A stretch of 9,263 nucleotides of DNA from Methylococcaceae bacterium (lineage in GTDB: Bacteria; Pseudomonadota; Gammaproteobacteria; Methylococcales; UBA1147): positions 1 through 9,263 of the forward strand of contig JAKEEL010000095.1 in assembly GCA_022616595.1 (NCBI GenBank), given 5' to 3'. Under the pieces are notes generated by a model that did no database searches, had not been told where the DNA came from, and saw only the letters and a program-made list of their open reading frames with translations. Position 1 is the first letter of the stretch. Every line of letters begins with the position of its first letter. Of the stretch, positions 1 through 6,866 are shown one piece after another. The translations under genes and the position numbers were made by a program.

Positions 1-113
1 ACAATGTTGCCCTGCGTCTGCGCCCCGGCGATCCCAACCGAAACAACTCCCAGCACCAACCACCAACCCAGCCACTCGAAACCTTCTTTCACAACCTTCA
101 ATATCGCAAGCAC
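1..113 (-). CDS. Start of an exported protein of unknown function (partial)
   Basis: Only the first 37 codons are inside the window; the gene runs off the left edge. The proposed start is GTG at 113-111. It is chosen because AGAGG (126-122) sits 8 bases upstream and the frame is closed by a TAG further upstream, with no ATG in between. The translation begins MLAILKVVKEGFEW and continues into a Trp/Leu/Val/Gly-rich hydrophobic stretch (about residues 14-30) ending in AGA before QTQGN. This reads as a Sec signal peptide with cleavage near residue 33. Another GTG at 92-90 would give a shorter, more typical leader, but it lacks an obvious ribosome binding site. The mature protein cannot be identified from what is visible. 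The signal-peptide reading is inference from hydrophobicity; the start and ribosome binding site are directly visible. Confidence 0.5.
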   Translation of the reverse strand, partial: MLAILKVVKEGFEWLGWWLVLGVVSVGIAGAQTQGNI

Positions 114-515
114 TTCGCTAACCTCTGATCGAAATCTAATCGGGAAGAAAACTGATGCTTTAAAAAACTAGCCGGTGTTCTCCTTAGGGATTGAGGGTCA
201 GTTCACGTAATCGCGATTTGGCCGTTCAGGAGGAATCAACCGCTTCCAAATACCCGCTACCGTCCAAATTCAGGATGTGATAACGACAGCGGTTGTTTTT
301 GCGTATGCGGCGATTAAATTGCCGCTACATGAAGGATTCGAGGCGAGTCCGGGCGGGCGGAGAGAGATTTAGAGTGATGAAAAGGCGCTGCTAGGGGATG
401 TGGGAGTCGATACGCCGGTCAAGGTTCGCTTGCGGAGACCAAACCCGTGAAGTTGCATACGCCGAAGTGGTTCCGAAATGGTATTGATTCGATATTCGCC
501 GGAAGCAAGTGAATT
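114..515. other. Gap of about 400 bp with no convincing gene
   Basis: No complete coding region with a good start and ribosome binding site is visible here. Two interrupted open frames exist. On the plus strand, a frame opens after the TAA at 208-210 and is broken only by TAG (370-372) and TGA (448-450). On the minus strand, a frame between the TAG at 327-325 and the TAA at 186-184 is broken only by TGA at 228-226. Neither product is recognisable, so these may be chance or remnants of a decayed gene. A perfect 10-bp palindrome, AATCGCGATT, lies at 209-218 and a longer one at 307-325. A short inverted repeat, GTGAA/TTCAC with a 5-base loop (509-523), overlaps the stop codon of the TerB-like gene but has no T-run and is too weak to call a terminator. 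Confidence 0.5.
307..325. repeat. 19-bp near-perfect palindrome
   Basis: The arms GCGGC (307-311) and GCCGC (321-325) pair perfectly. The inner bases GATT/AATT also pair except for one G-T position, leaving a single central A at 316. No T-run follows on either strand, so it does not look like an intrinsic terminator. The symmetry would suit a dimeric regulator site or a small cruciform. It lies about 190 bp upstream of the partial left-edge gene and 190 bp downstream of the TerB-like gene, so no target gene is obvious. Confidence 0.4.
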
Positions 516-989
516 TTATTCACCTGAATCGGATAACTCTATGGGCTTAGGATAAAATCCCACGGAGCCAGGCTCAATTCCGAGTACACCGCATAAGCTA
601 ATAATCTCTTTCGCTTCAGAGATCGAAATTTTCCCGTCGCTTTCACTGACCGCGAGGCACACACGGATGAGTAATTCCGCGACCGGCTTCTCGCTTGCGA
701 CAGTTGTCATCGCGGCGAGCGCCTTTTCGTGCCCGGTTTTCGGACTACTTACAATCTTCTCAACAAAATCATTAAATAAATCAACCCCTTCGTGTGGATC
801 GAATCCACGCAGCCGATCGAGCGTCTCGAGAATTTGGTCTATCCGGATCCGTTGACAAAAGCTGACTTTGCCATTTGCCGTGGCGACAAGGGCGCAGGCA
901 GCCATTGCGGCGTTCAGAAAAGGCCGGTTTCTGTGCCGGTCGAGCTGCTCGTGAAAAATCTCCGCAAGAGATTCGAGAAAACTGGTCAT
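516..989 (-). CDS. TerB-like (tellurite resistance TerB/DjlA-type) protein
   Basis: This 157-residue soluble, helical protein has no signal peptide or membrane segment. Its pattern fits the TerB domain family: an Ala-rich helix, then ALVATANGKVS (33-43), then about 70 residues later a second acidic turn, ESDGKISISEAKEI (116-129), followed by LCGVLGIEP. In TerB proteins these DG turns, each followed by a Glu-containing helix, form paired acidic metal-binding-like sites. Here the first has Asn instead of Asp and lacks the usual Glu, while the second is intact. TerB-type proteins are linked to tellurite resistance and membrane-associated stress functions, but many stand-alone homologues have no assigned role. 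No other ter genes are nearby, so a tellurite role is not supported. The ATG start has a GGATGGA-type ribosome binding site just upstream. It appears to be a single-gene transcript from the promoter at 1028-1057. Confidence 0.75.
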   Translation of the reverse strand: MTSFLESLAEIFHEQLDRHRNRPFLNAAMAACALVATANGKVSFCQRIRIDQILETLDRLRGFDPHEGVDLFNDFVEKIVSSPKTGHEKALAAMTTVASEKPVAELLIRVCLAVSESDGKISISEAKEIISLCGVLGIEPGSVGFYPKPIELSDSGE

Positions 990-1027
990 TCCATCCGTTT
1001 AGATTCGTTGTGCGATGGAGTTATGCT

Positions 1028-1057
1028 TGTATATCGTCATTTTCCGAGTTTGATCAA
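1028..1057 (-). promoter_or_regulatory. Candidate sigma70 promoter for the TerB-like gene
   Basis: On the minus strand, TTGATC (1057-1052) is followed after 18 bp by TATACA (1033-1028); each hexamer matches the consensus at four of six positions. Transcription would start near 1021, giving a leader of roughly 30 bases before the ATG at 989. The -35 box overlaps the 8-bp palindrome TTGATCAA, which could be chance. A second -10-like sequence (TATAGT) lies slightly upstream but lacks a good -35 partner. Confidence 0.4.
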
Positions 1058-1196
1058 CTTCAACTATAGCATCGTCAGCCGGCGTCAGATATCGGCTTCG
1101 ACATGACTTCACAACTATTCACTAAACAGCCGCCCGGCCCAGACCTTTCCGGAACGGACCGAGTCCTCACGAATATTTCAGCAGAGCGGACAAAAA

Positions 1197-1646
1197 TCAC
1201 TCCTCTCGTTTGAAATCCCCTTCAATTGTAGTTCCGAGACGATCATTCGGATGTCGGACATTGCTTCGGACCTGCGCATCACTCCTATTAAGAGAATGTC
1301 CGAGCAGATATTTTACAAAGCGTTTGCGTGTAAATGGAATCAGCAGGTACAAACCCATGACATCGGTAATAAAGCCCGGGCTCAGCAACAATGCCCCGCC
1401 GATCACCACCAATGGCCCTTCAACGATTTCCTGAGCGGGTAATTCCCGTCTGGCAAGCGTATCCTGAAGACGTTTCAAGGTGGACAATCCCTGATTGCGG
1501 AGCATCATAGTGCCCAACATCGCGGTGGCCACCACCAGAATCACGGTCGGTAAGACGCCGATAACACCCCCGATTTTCAGCAAAAGATAAATATCAATGA
1601 TCGGGATTGCCAGAACGAACAATAATAGGATTCGAAAAGGATGCAT
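1197..1646 (-). CDS. fxsA: FxsA-family inner-membrane protein
   Basis: This 149-residue protein matches the FxsA family along its whole core. A first membrane segment (about 6-23) holds the PIIDIYLLLKIGG motif (the family usually has Glu where Asp18 is). A second segment (27-46) runs into the conserved LRNQGLSTL (49-57). It continues with ELPAQEIVEGPLVVIGGALLLSPGFITD (68-95), whose PGFITD is the most diagnostic motif. A final hydrophobic stretch ends near residue 105, followed by a charged cytoplasmic tail. In E. coli, FxsA is named for suppressing F-plasmid exclusion of phage T7; its normal cellular role is unclear. It often lies next to groES in gammaproteobacteria, but no chaperonin gene is visible here. 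The start codon ATG has no strong ribosome binding site. A 150-bp gap separates it from the protease gene upstream, and I found no good promoter in that gap. Confidence 0.93.
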   Translation of the reverse strand: MHPFRILLLFVLAIPIIDIYLLLKIGGVIGVLPTVILVVATAMLGTMMLRNQGLSTLKRLQDTLARRELPAQEIVEGPLVVIGGALLLSPGFITDVMGLYLLIPFTRKRFVKYLLGHSLNRSDAQVRSNVRHPNDRLGTTIEGDFKREE

Positions 1647-1796
1647 AATTTATCAATACAGGCAGAGCATTGTTGTTCATGGATCAAGGTGTCCTCGGAC
1701 TATCGGGGAATGAACTCCGGATTCCTTGAACAGAAATCCCGTTCTCCTCCAACATTTTTTAAGATCGTCTAACGATTGGACAGCCGGAATGAATGG

Positions 1797-2639
1797 TTAT
1801 TTTCTGATGAACCCTGTGACCCGATATTTTCCGTCGATCAGTTCCGGAGCCACCCGGGCGATTGCCTCGGCGGGGATCGCCCAGCCGATCGGCGCGTAAA
1901 GCACCTCGGTGTTTGAATCTTTATCGAGCCTAAGCGTAAAGGAGGAATACACCATACCGATGACTTTACCTTCGAGGTCCAGTACCGGGCCTCCCGAGTT
2001 CCCCACGAAAAAGCCCCGATCGATCTGGTGCACCAAGGTATCATTCAAACTTCCGATCCGATATGGAGCGCTGACCGGACGCCATTCGACGCTGTAGTCC
2101 AAGCCGCGCGGGTGCCCGATCGAATAGGCCATCTCGCCTTGCTGCACCCTGCGTGTCGCGAGTGTCAGCGGCGGCGGCAGGCGATCGATTTCAATTTTGA
2201 TTGCGGCCAGATCGGTACCGGGATCGACGCCAATCAACTCACCGACCACCGAGCGCCCGTCATGCAGCTTGACGGTGATCTTGTCTTTGTAGTACGTCTT
2301 TACCTCGCCGTCCGGGTGGCGCACGGTGACCTTGACGAGATGGTCATTGGTTAGAATGATTCCGTCGCGGTTATAGATAAATCCGGCCCCGCTATTGGTT
2401 ACCACGGAAGGATCCGCAATGACCTGCACCACGCTTTTTTGCGACTCGGCGGACAGTTCGACGATCGTCGCGGAAAGACTCGCCAAAGGTTGTGCGGCCT
2501 GCTTTTCAATGCTGCCGGCCTGCGCGGCTTCCATGCGCGAAACCCTTTCGGACAATTGAACCAGTCGGCTGTCGGTATCATCCTTTTTGGCACATCCCGC
2601 ACAACCGAAAATAATCGCGACAACCAGAATTCTCAGCAT
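1797..2639 (-). CDS. Trypsin-like (HtrA/S1C-type) serine protease, probable lipoprotein, no PDZ domain
   Basis: The 280-residue product begins with a short hydrophobic leader ending FGCAGC (11-16), a lipobox-like sequence. Cys13 or Cys16 would be lipidated, which suggests membrane anchoring in the periplasm. Residues 24-50 are charged and coiled-coil-like. The protease domain follows from about residue 65 with a complete triad: His100 in TNDHLV, Asp143 in DPGTDLAAIK, and Ser215 in GNSGGPV. SIGHPRGL (173-180) is also typical of DegP-like proteases. After IGWAIPAEAI the protein ends at 280, so there is no room for the PDZ domains of DegP, DegQ or DegS. This suggests either a locally regulated protease or one that recognises substrates through its N-terminal region. 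Its ATG overlaps the stop codon of acsA as TGATG, which points to translational coupling. The family assignment is firm; substrate and true function are unknown. Confidence 0.9.
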   Translation of the reverse strand: MLRILVVAIIFGCAGCAKKDDTDSRLVQLSERVSRMEAAQAGSIEKQAAQPLASLSATIVELSAESQKSVVQVIADPSVVTNSGAGFIYNRDGIILTNDHLVKVTVRHPDGEVKTYYKDKITVKLHDGRSVVGELIGVDPGTDLAAIKIEIDRLPPPLTLATRRVQQGEMAYSIGHPRGLDYSVEWRPVSAPYRIGSLNDTLVHQIDRGFFVGNSGGPVLDLEGKVIGMVYSSFTLRLDKDSNTEVLYAPIGWAIPAEAIARVAPELIDGKYRVTGFIRK

Positions 2640-4579
2640 CAGCCTAGGTTCTTGCGATGATCGATCAGATCCTCGACCACGCTCGGATCCGCGAGCGTAC
2701 TGGTATCGCCGAGGTTTTCGAGTTCATTGGCCGCGACTTTGCGCAATATCCGCCGCATGATTTTCCCGGAACGTGTTTTCGGCAGTTGAGGCGCCCATTG
2801 AATCACATCGGGAGTCGCGATCGCCCCGATTTCGTTTCGTACATGTTGCACCAGTTCGTTGTACAAGCTTTCGGAGGGCATCCGGCCCACCATCAAAGTC
2901 ACATAGGCATAAATACCCTGTCCCTTGATCGCATGAGGAAAACCGACCACGGCGGCTTCGGCGACCGCGGCGTGAAGAACCAACGCGCTTTCGACTTCCG
3001 CAGTACCCAGCCGATGGCCGGAAACGTTGATCACGTCGTCCACCCGTCCGGTCACCCAGTAATATCCGTCCGCATCGCGGCGCGCGCCATCGCCGCTGAA
3101 GTACAGACCCGGATAGATTTTAAAATAGGTCTCGAGAAACCGCGGATGATCGCCGTACACGGTCCGCATCTGGCCCGGCCAGGAGCGTTTCAGGACGAGA
3201 TTGCCCGTAGCGACGCCGTGCAATTCCCGCCCCCGATCATCCACGAGCGCGGGTTCGATACCGAAAAACGGCAGCGTCGCGGAACCCGGTTTCAGATCGG
3301 TCGCTCCGGGCAACGGACTGATCATTATTCCACCGGTCTCGGTCTGCCACCAAGTATCGACCAGCGGACAGCGGCCTTCGCCCACCACATGAAAATACCA
3401 TTCCCAGGCTTCGGGGTTGATCGGTTCCCCAACCGAACCCAAAACCCGAAGCGACTCACGGCTCGTCTGTTCGACAAAATGATCGCCCTGCGCCATCAGC
3501 GCACGAATGACGGTCGGGGCCGTGTAAAAGATATTCACCCGGTGCTTATCGATCACCTGCCAGAAGCGGCCGGCGTCGGGGAAGGTGGGGATCCCTTCGA
3601 ACATCAGACTGACCGCCCCGTTGCATAACGGGCCGTAAACGATATAGGAGTGCCCGGTTACCCAGCCAACATCGGCGGTGCACCAGAACACTTCGCCCTC
3701 GTGGTAATCGAAAACATAACGGTGCGTCATCGCGCTGAACAACAGATAACCACCGCTCGTATGCAATACCCCTTTCGGCTTTCCGGTCGATCCCGAGGTA
3801 TACAAAATGAACAGAGGATCCTCGGCGTCCATGATTTCCGGCTCGCAATCGCCGGATGCGTTCCGAACCGCTTCCGCGTAATCCAGATCGCGCGCTGCGT
3901 GCCGGACAACCTCGCCACCGGTCACCCGCACGACGACCACGGTATGTACATTCGGACATTGTTCAAGGGCCTTGTCGGCATTGGCTTTCAGGGGAACTTT
4001 CTTTCCGCCCCGCAAGCCTTCGTCGGCAGTGATGACCACCCGGCAGTCCGAATCCAGAATCCGGTCCTTCAAGGCGTCCGGTGAGAAACCGCCGAATACC
4101 ACCGAGTGAATCGCACCGATGCGGGCGCACGACAGCATCGCGACCGCGGCTTCGGGTACCATCGGCATATAGATCGCCACGCGGTCACCTCTGCCGACCC
4201 CTCTGGATTTCAACACATTGGAAAAACGGCAGACCTCATCAAACAATTGCCGGTAGGTAATTTTTCGGTCCCGGGCAGGATCCTCTCCTTCCCAGATGAT
4301 CGCGATCTGATCGCCTCTTGCTTCCAGATGCCGGTCGAGACAATTGTAGGCGACATTCAGCGTAGCTCCCTCGAACCAGCGGATCTTCGCCGAATGGAAA
4401 TCCCAGTTCTGAACTGTGTGCCAGGACTTGAACCAGGTCAGAAACTTTTCGGCCTGCCCGGCCCAGAACACATCGGAATTTTCGAGCGATTGCTGATACA
4501 TTTCCGAATACTGCGCGGCATTGAGATGGGCTCTTGCTTTAGCCGCTTCGGAAGCAAAATGAATGATTGAGTCGGACAT
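2639..4579 (-). CDS. acsA: Acetyl-CoA synthetase (AMP-forming)
   Basis: This 646-residue enzyme has the standard length for the family. It activates acetate with ATP to acetyl-AMP and then forms acetyl-CoA in the cytoplasm, allowing acetate use or re-assimilation. Visible motifs in order: the N-terminal WFKSWHTVQNWDF region, VVFGGFSPDAL (160-170), the phosphate-binding loop YTSGSTGKPKG (260-270), WWQTETGG (410-417) and YFSGDGARRDADGYYWVTGR (493-512). The WWQTETGG Trp limits the pocket to acetyl/propionyl groups. The hinge and CoA region VINVSGHRLGTAEVE (516-530) follows. The C-terminal PKTRSGKIMRR (600-610) carries Lys606, the conserved lysine needed for adenylation and inactivated by Pat-type acetylation in related enzymes. 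No key residue is missing. The ATG has an AGAG ribosome binding site about 6 bases upstream. It shares one base with the following protease gene. The 205-bp leader upstream has no clear promoter. Confidence 0.97.
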   Translation of the reverse strand: MSDSIIHFASEAAKARAHLNAAQYSEMYQQSLENSDVFWAGQAEKFLTWFKSWHTVQNWDFHSAKIRWFEGATLNVAYNCLDRHLEARGDQIAIIWEGEDPARDRKITYRQLFDEVCRFSNVLKSRGVGRGDRVAIYMPMVPEAAVAMLSCARIGAIHSVVFGGFSPDALKDRILDSDCRVVITADEGLRGGKKVPLKANADKALEQCPNVHTVVVVRVTGGEVVRHAARDLDYAEAVRNASGDCEPEIMDAEDPLFILYTSGSTGKPKGVLHTSGGYLLFSAMTHRYVFDYHEGEVFWCTADVGWVTGHSYIVYGPLCNGAVSLMFEGIPTFPDAGRFWQVIDKHRVNIFYTAPTVIRALMAQGDHFVEQTSRESLRVLGSVGEPINPEAWEWYFHVVGEGRCPLVDTWWQTETGGIMISPLPGATDLKPGSATLPFFGIEPALVDDRGRELHGVATGNLVLKRSWPGQMRTVYGDHPRFLETYFKIYPGLYFSGDGARRDADGYYWVTGRVDDVINVSGHRLGTAEVESALVLHAAVAEAAVVGFPHAIKGQGIYAYVTLMVGRMPSESLYNELVQHVRNEIGAIATPDVIQWAPQLPKTRSGKIMRRILRKVAANELENLGDTSTLADPSVVEDLIDHRKNLG

Positions 4580-4784
4580 CCGATACTCTGCTGATCGTCG
4601 GTTACAAGTAAGATTTGATTCCCGGAAAACGCCTGTCGGCGCGACCGGTAAATTTCTTGGGTTTTTGAATCGATCCCGGCATCCTGCGATCCCCCGCTCA
4701 GGATGGCTCCGTACAGGCTTCTTTCTAACACAAAAAGCGTAGACGAACCAACTTTGTTTTGCGGAACAGCCGGCTTGGTTCCGA
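4580..4784. other. Spacer between the ZnuD-like receptor gene and acsA
   Basis: This 205-bp gap should hold the end of the receptor transcript and the start of the acsA transcript. A weak GGAAC/GTTCC inverted repeat (4763-4782) lies just downstream of the receptor stop codon, on the receptor side. Further along, an imperfect pairing between CAAAG and CTTTTTG (about 4728-4757) could act as a poor terminator; neither has the usual GC stem followed by a T-run. I found no hexamer pair with good spacing for an acsA promoter, so the acsA transcript start stays unplaced. Confidence 0.3.
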
Positions 4785-6782
4785 TCAAAATTCCCCCCTG
4801 ACCCCGAGCGTTGCAGCCCGTCCCGGCAGCGGGGCGACCTCTTTCAAAAAGGAGGTCGATCGCCGCGCGTCTTGATCGAGCAGATTGGTCGCTCTGAGAA
4901 AAATGGAAAAGTCCGTGGAGGGCGTCGGGAATTTATAGATCAAATTCAGGTTCAACATGGTATAGCCCGGAGTTTCGGTTTCTACTCCTGAAGTCTGGTC
5001 CTGTCGGCCTGCCCGCCAAAGATCCAGGTTGGCGCTCCAGTTGCCGCTTGTATAGTCGAGGCTTCCGCCGAGCCGCCACGGGGGTAGGCGCGGTACATTC
5101 CCGCCGTTCGTGAATTCAGCTCTGACCCAGTCCCCCCAGATCCGAATATTCAGATCACCGGGTTCACCGCTCAGGAGGGTATGACCGGACTCCGCCTCGA
5201 CACCGTAGAACTGCGCGTTCTGCTGTTGGTCCCGAACCGACAGGAAAGGTCCGTCGGGCGCCAGATTGCCTTCGTCATCGACCCGGTCCGCTTGACCGTC
5301 CGCATTGCTGTCGACTTCTTGCAGGAAGATAAAATCTTCATAAAAATTATAAAAGCCGTTCAGGCTCCACTGCCAGCGGCCTTCGGTTTTGGAAAGAGCC
5401 AGATCGATGTTGTTGGAGGTTTCGACGTTCAGTCCGGGGTCGCCGATTTCGAAGGTCTGCGTCGCGACATGACGGCCGTTCGCATAAAGTTCCTGAACCT
5501 GCGGCGCGCGCTGTGCTCGGCTGAGATTGACGGCCAGAAGATAATCCCGCGCAAGAGGCCATTTCCCACCGAGATTCAGGGTATAAGGTATGAAATCGCG
5601 CTCCGGGGCGCCCGCCTCGGGACTGAAATCTTTAAACTCCACCCTTGCACCCAAATCGAAATGCACGTCGCCGAGGTCTCGTTCTTCGACCAGGTAGCCC
5701 GCGACACCGAAGGATTCAACTGCGGGGATGAAAGCCTCCACGCCGCTCGCGGATAGATCCCGACTCGAATATTGCAGGCCGAACGCGCCGTCCCAGGAAA
5801 AAAGCGGAGCGTGTTGTAGTTGCAGACCCAGGCTGTATTCCCGGGCGTCAAATTCGGTGCCGGGCTCGCCTGGATTTTCGAATTCGGTGTGGTGGTAATC
5901 GCCCCAGGCGAAATCGAAATCCAGGGCGCTGAAACCGGACAAGGGATTATCCAGCCGCGACTTCAGATTCACGCGCGTCTGCCTTTGGTCGATAAAAGGC
6001 GCTTCGGCTTCATCGGCTTCGACCGGGATCTGATAATTGTTATAAAGCTGGTTGACCGACGCGCCGAGCCAGCCGCGATCTCCAAAATAGGAGCCACCGG
6101 CCGACCATTGACCGGTCTCCACCGCGCTGTTTTCGATCCGGCCGATCGCGGCCTCATAGTCGTCCGTGCCAAGAACCATGCCATCGGCATGCAACGCGAA
6201 ATCACCGGCCGCGCCGGTCACCGTGAACGCTCCGGTGCGTTCGATTGATGCCGAATTGAAGCGACCTTCGAATGCGCCCTCGATTTGCTCGGGGAGCGAA
6301 TCCGGGATGCGGTCATTGACTACATTCACGACACCGCCGATCGCTCCGCTGCCGTACCGCAGAGTGCTCGGCCCGCGCAGCACTTCGATCTGGCGCGCCA
6401 GCACCGGTTCGATCGAGACCGCGTGATCGGCGCTGATATCGGAGACATCCATTGCGCTCGAACCGTTTTCGAGAATCATGACGCGCTGGCCTCCGAGCCC
6501 GCGGATCACCGGGCGGCTTGCGCCGAGCGGGTTGAAGTCGCTTGCGGTCACGCCGAGTTCCCGTTCGACCGTCTCGCCCAACGTCGACTGGGTCCTGGTC
6601 ATCAGTTGATCGCCCGTGAGCACTTGGGCGGGCTGAGCCAGTTCTAGGTCACCGTGCGATTGGTACGGACTCGCGGTAATTTCGAGTTTGTCGAGTTGAA
6701 CGGGCTCCTGTGCCGCAACTGCCGTGCTCAAGCAAAGGACCAGGCAGCCGGTATGTGTGAAATGCCCGAAATGATACGCCAT
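4785..6782 (-). CDS. ZnuD-like TonB-dependent outer-membrane receptor
   Basis: The 665-residue protein starts with a signal peptide (cleavage near residue 24, AVAA before QEP) and then a TonB-box-like LEITASPY (33-40). The plug domain follows with LGETVERELGVTAS, SRPVIRGLGGQRVMILENG (89-107) and IEVLRGPSTLRYGSGAIGGVVNVVNDRIP (132-160). The barrel runs to a C-terminal Phe. The plug wording, GDYHHTEFE (294-302), RAPQVQELYANGRHVATQTFEIGDPGL (425-451) and ATNLLDQDAR match the ZnuD group, whose founding member takes up zinc across the outer membrane; substrate here is inferred from family. The extracellular loop near residues 251-266, His-rich in ZnuD, is instead acidic (EADEAEAPFIDQ). A DSNADGQAD loop (491-499) resembles a calcium-binding turn. 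The start is supported by GGGAG six bases upstream of ATG. The small CxxC protein gene lies just upstream. Confidence 0.9.
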   Translation of the reverse strand: MAYHFGHFTHTGCLVLCLSTAVAAQEPVQLDKLEITASPYQSHGDLELAQPAQVLTGDQLMTRTQSTLGETVERELGVTASDFNPLGASRPVIRGLGGQRVMILENGSSAMDVSDISADHAVSIEPVLARQIEVLRGPSTLRYGSGAIGGVVNVVNDRIPDSLPEQIEGAFEGRFNSASIERTGAFTVTGAAGDFALHADGMVLGTDDYEAAIGRIENSAVETGQWSAGGSYFGDRGWLGASVNQLYNNYQIPVEADEAEAPFIDQRQTRVNLKSRLDNPLSGFSALDFDFAWGDYHHTEFENPGEPGTEFDAREYSLGLQLQHAPLFSWDGAFGLQYSSRDLSASGVEAFIPAVESFGVAGYLVEERDLGDVHFDLGARVEFKDFSPEAGAPERDFIPYTLNLGGKWPLARDYLLAVNLSRAQRAPQVQELYANGRHVATQTFEIGDPGLNVETSNNIDLALSKTEGRWQWSLNGFYNFYEDFIFLQEVDSNADGQADRVDDEGNLAPDGPFLSVRDQQQNAQFYGVEAESGHTLLSGEPGDLNIRIWGDWVRAEFTNGGNVPRLPPWRLGGSLDYTSGNWSANLDLWRAGRQDQTSGVETETPGYTMLNLNLIYKFPTPSTDFSIFLRATNLLDQDARRSTSFLKEVAPLPGRAATLGVRGEF

Positions 6783-6816
6783 TGGTTTCTCCCGAATTCA
6801 TAGCCACGAAGTTTCG

Positions 6817-6842
6817 CTTCCGGCTGCGATAAGCGCCGGAAG
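6817..6842 (-). other. Hairpin upstream of the receptor gene
   Basis: Perfect 8-bp arms CTTCCGGC (6817-6824) and GCCGGAAG (6835-6842) enclose a 10-base loop. It lies between the small CxxC gene and the receptor gene, 35 bases before the receptor ATG. It has no T-run after it, so it is more likely an mRNA stability or attenuation element, or a protein-binding palindrome, than a terminator. Confidence 0.4.
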
Positions 6843-6866
6843 ACCGTTTTCAATGAATTAAACGGT
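6843..6866 (-). other. Inverted repeat across the stop codon of the small CxxC gene
   Basis: Seven-bp arms ACCGTTT (6843-6849) and AAACGGT (6860-6866) surround a 10-base AT-rich loop, and the pair includes the TAA stop codon. It directly abuts the 6817-6842 hairpin, so the intergenic RNA would carry two adjacent stem-loops. No T-run follows on the minus strand. Function is unknown. Confidence 0.35.

Noticed and set aside
1684..1755. Minus-strand 23-codon frame (ATG at 1755) between the protease and fxsA genes, containing GGAGGAG
   Set aside because: The GGAGGAG lies inside the frame after the ATG rather than before it, no ribosome binding site precedes the ATG, and the peptide has no recognisable feature.
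1763..1777. ATCGT/ACGAT hairpin after the protease gene as a terminator
   Set aside because: The stem is only 5 bp and, in the direction of transcription, an A-run rather than a T-run follows.
2657..3628. Long plus-strand open frame opposite acsA (323 codons)
   Set aside because: It is antisense to a complete acetyl-CoA synthetase and its product (rich in His, Arg and Asp) looks like a shadow of the coding strand.
4577..4607. TTGTAA-16-TATCGG promoter-like pair directly before acsA
   Set aside because: The -10 box would touch the start codon and require a leaderless transcript, although an AGAG ribosome binding site is present.
4580..4788. Open minus-strand frame covering the spacer upstream of acsA
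   Set aside because: It overlaps the acsA start in another frame, has no ribosome binding site or recognisable domain, and is best explained as chance.
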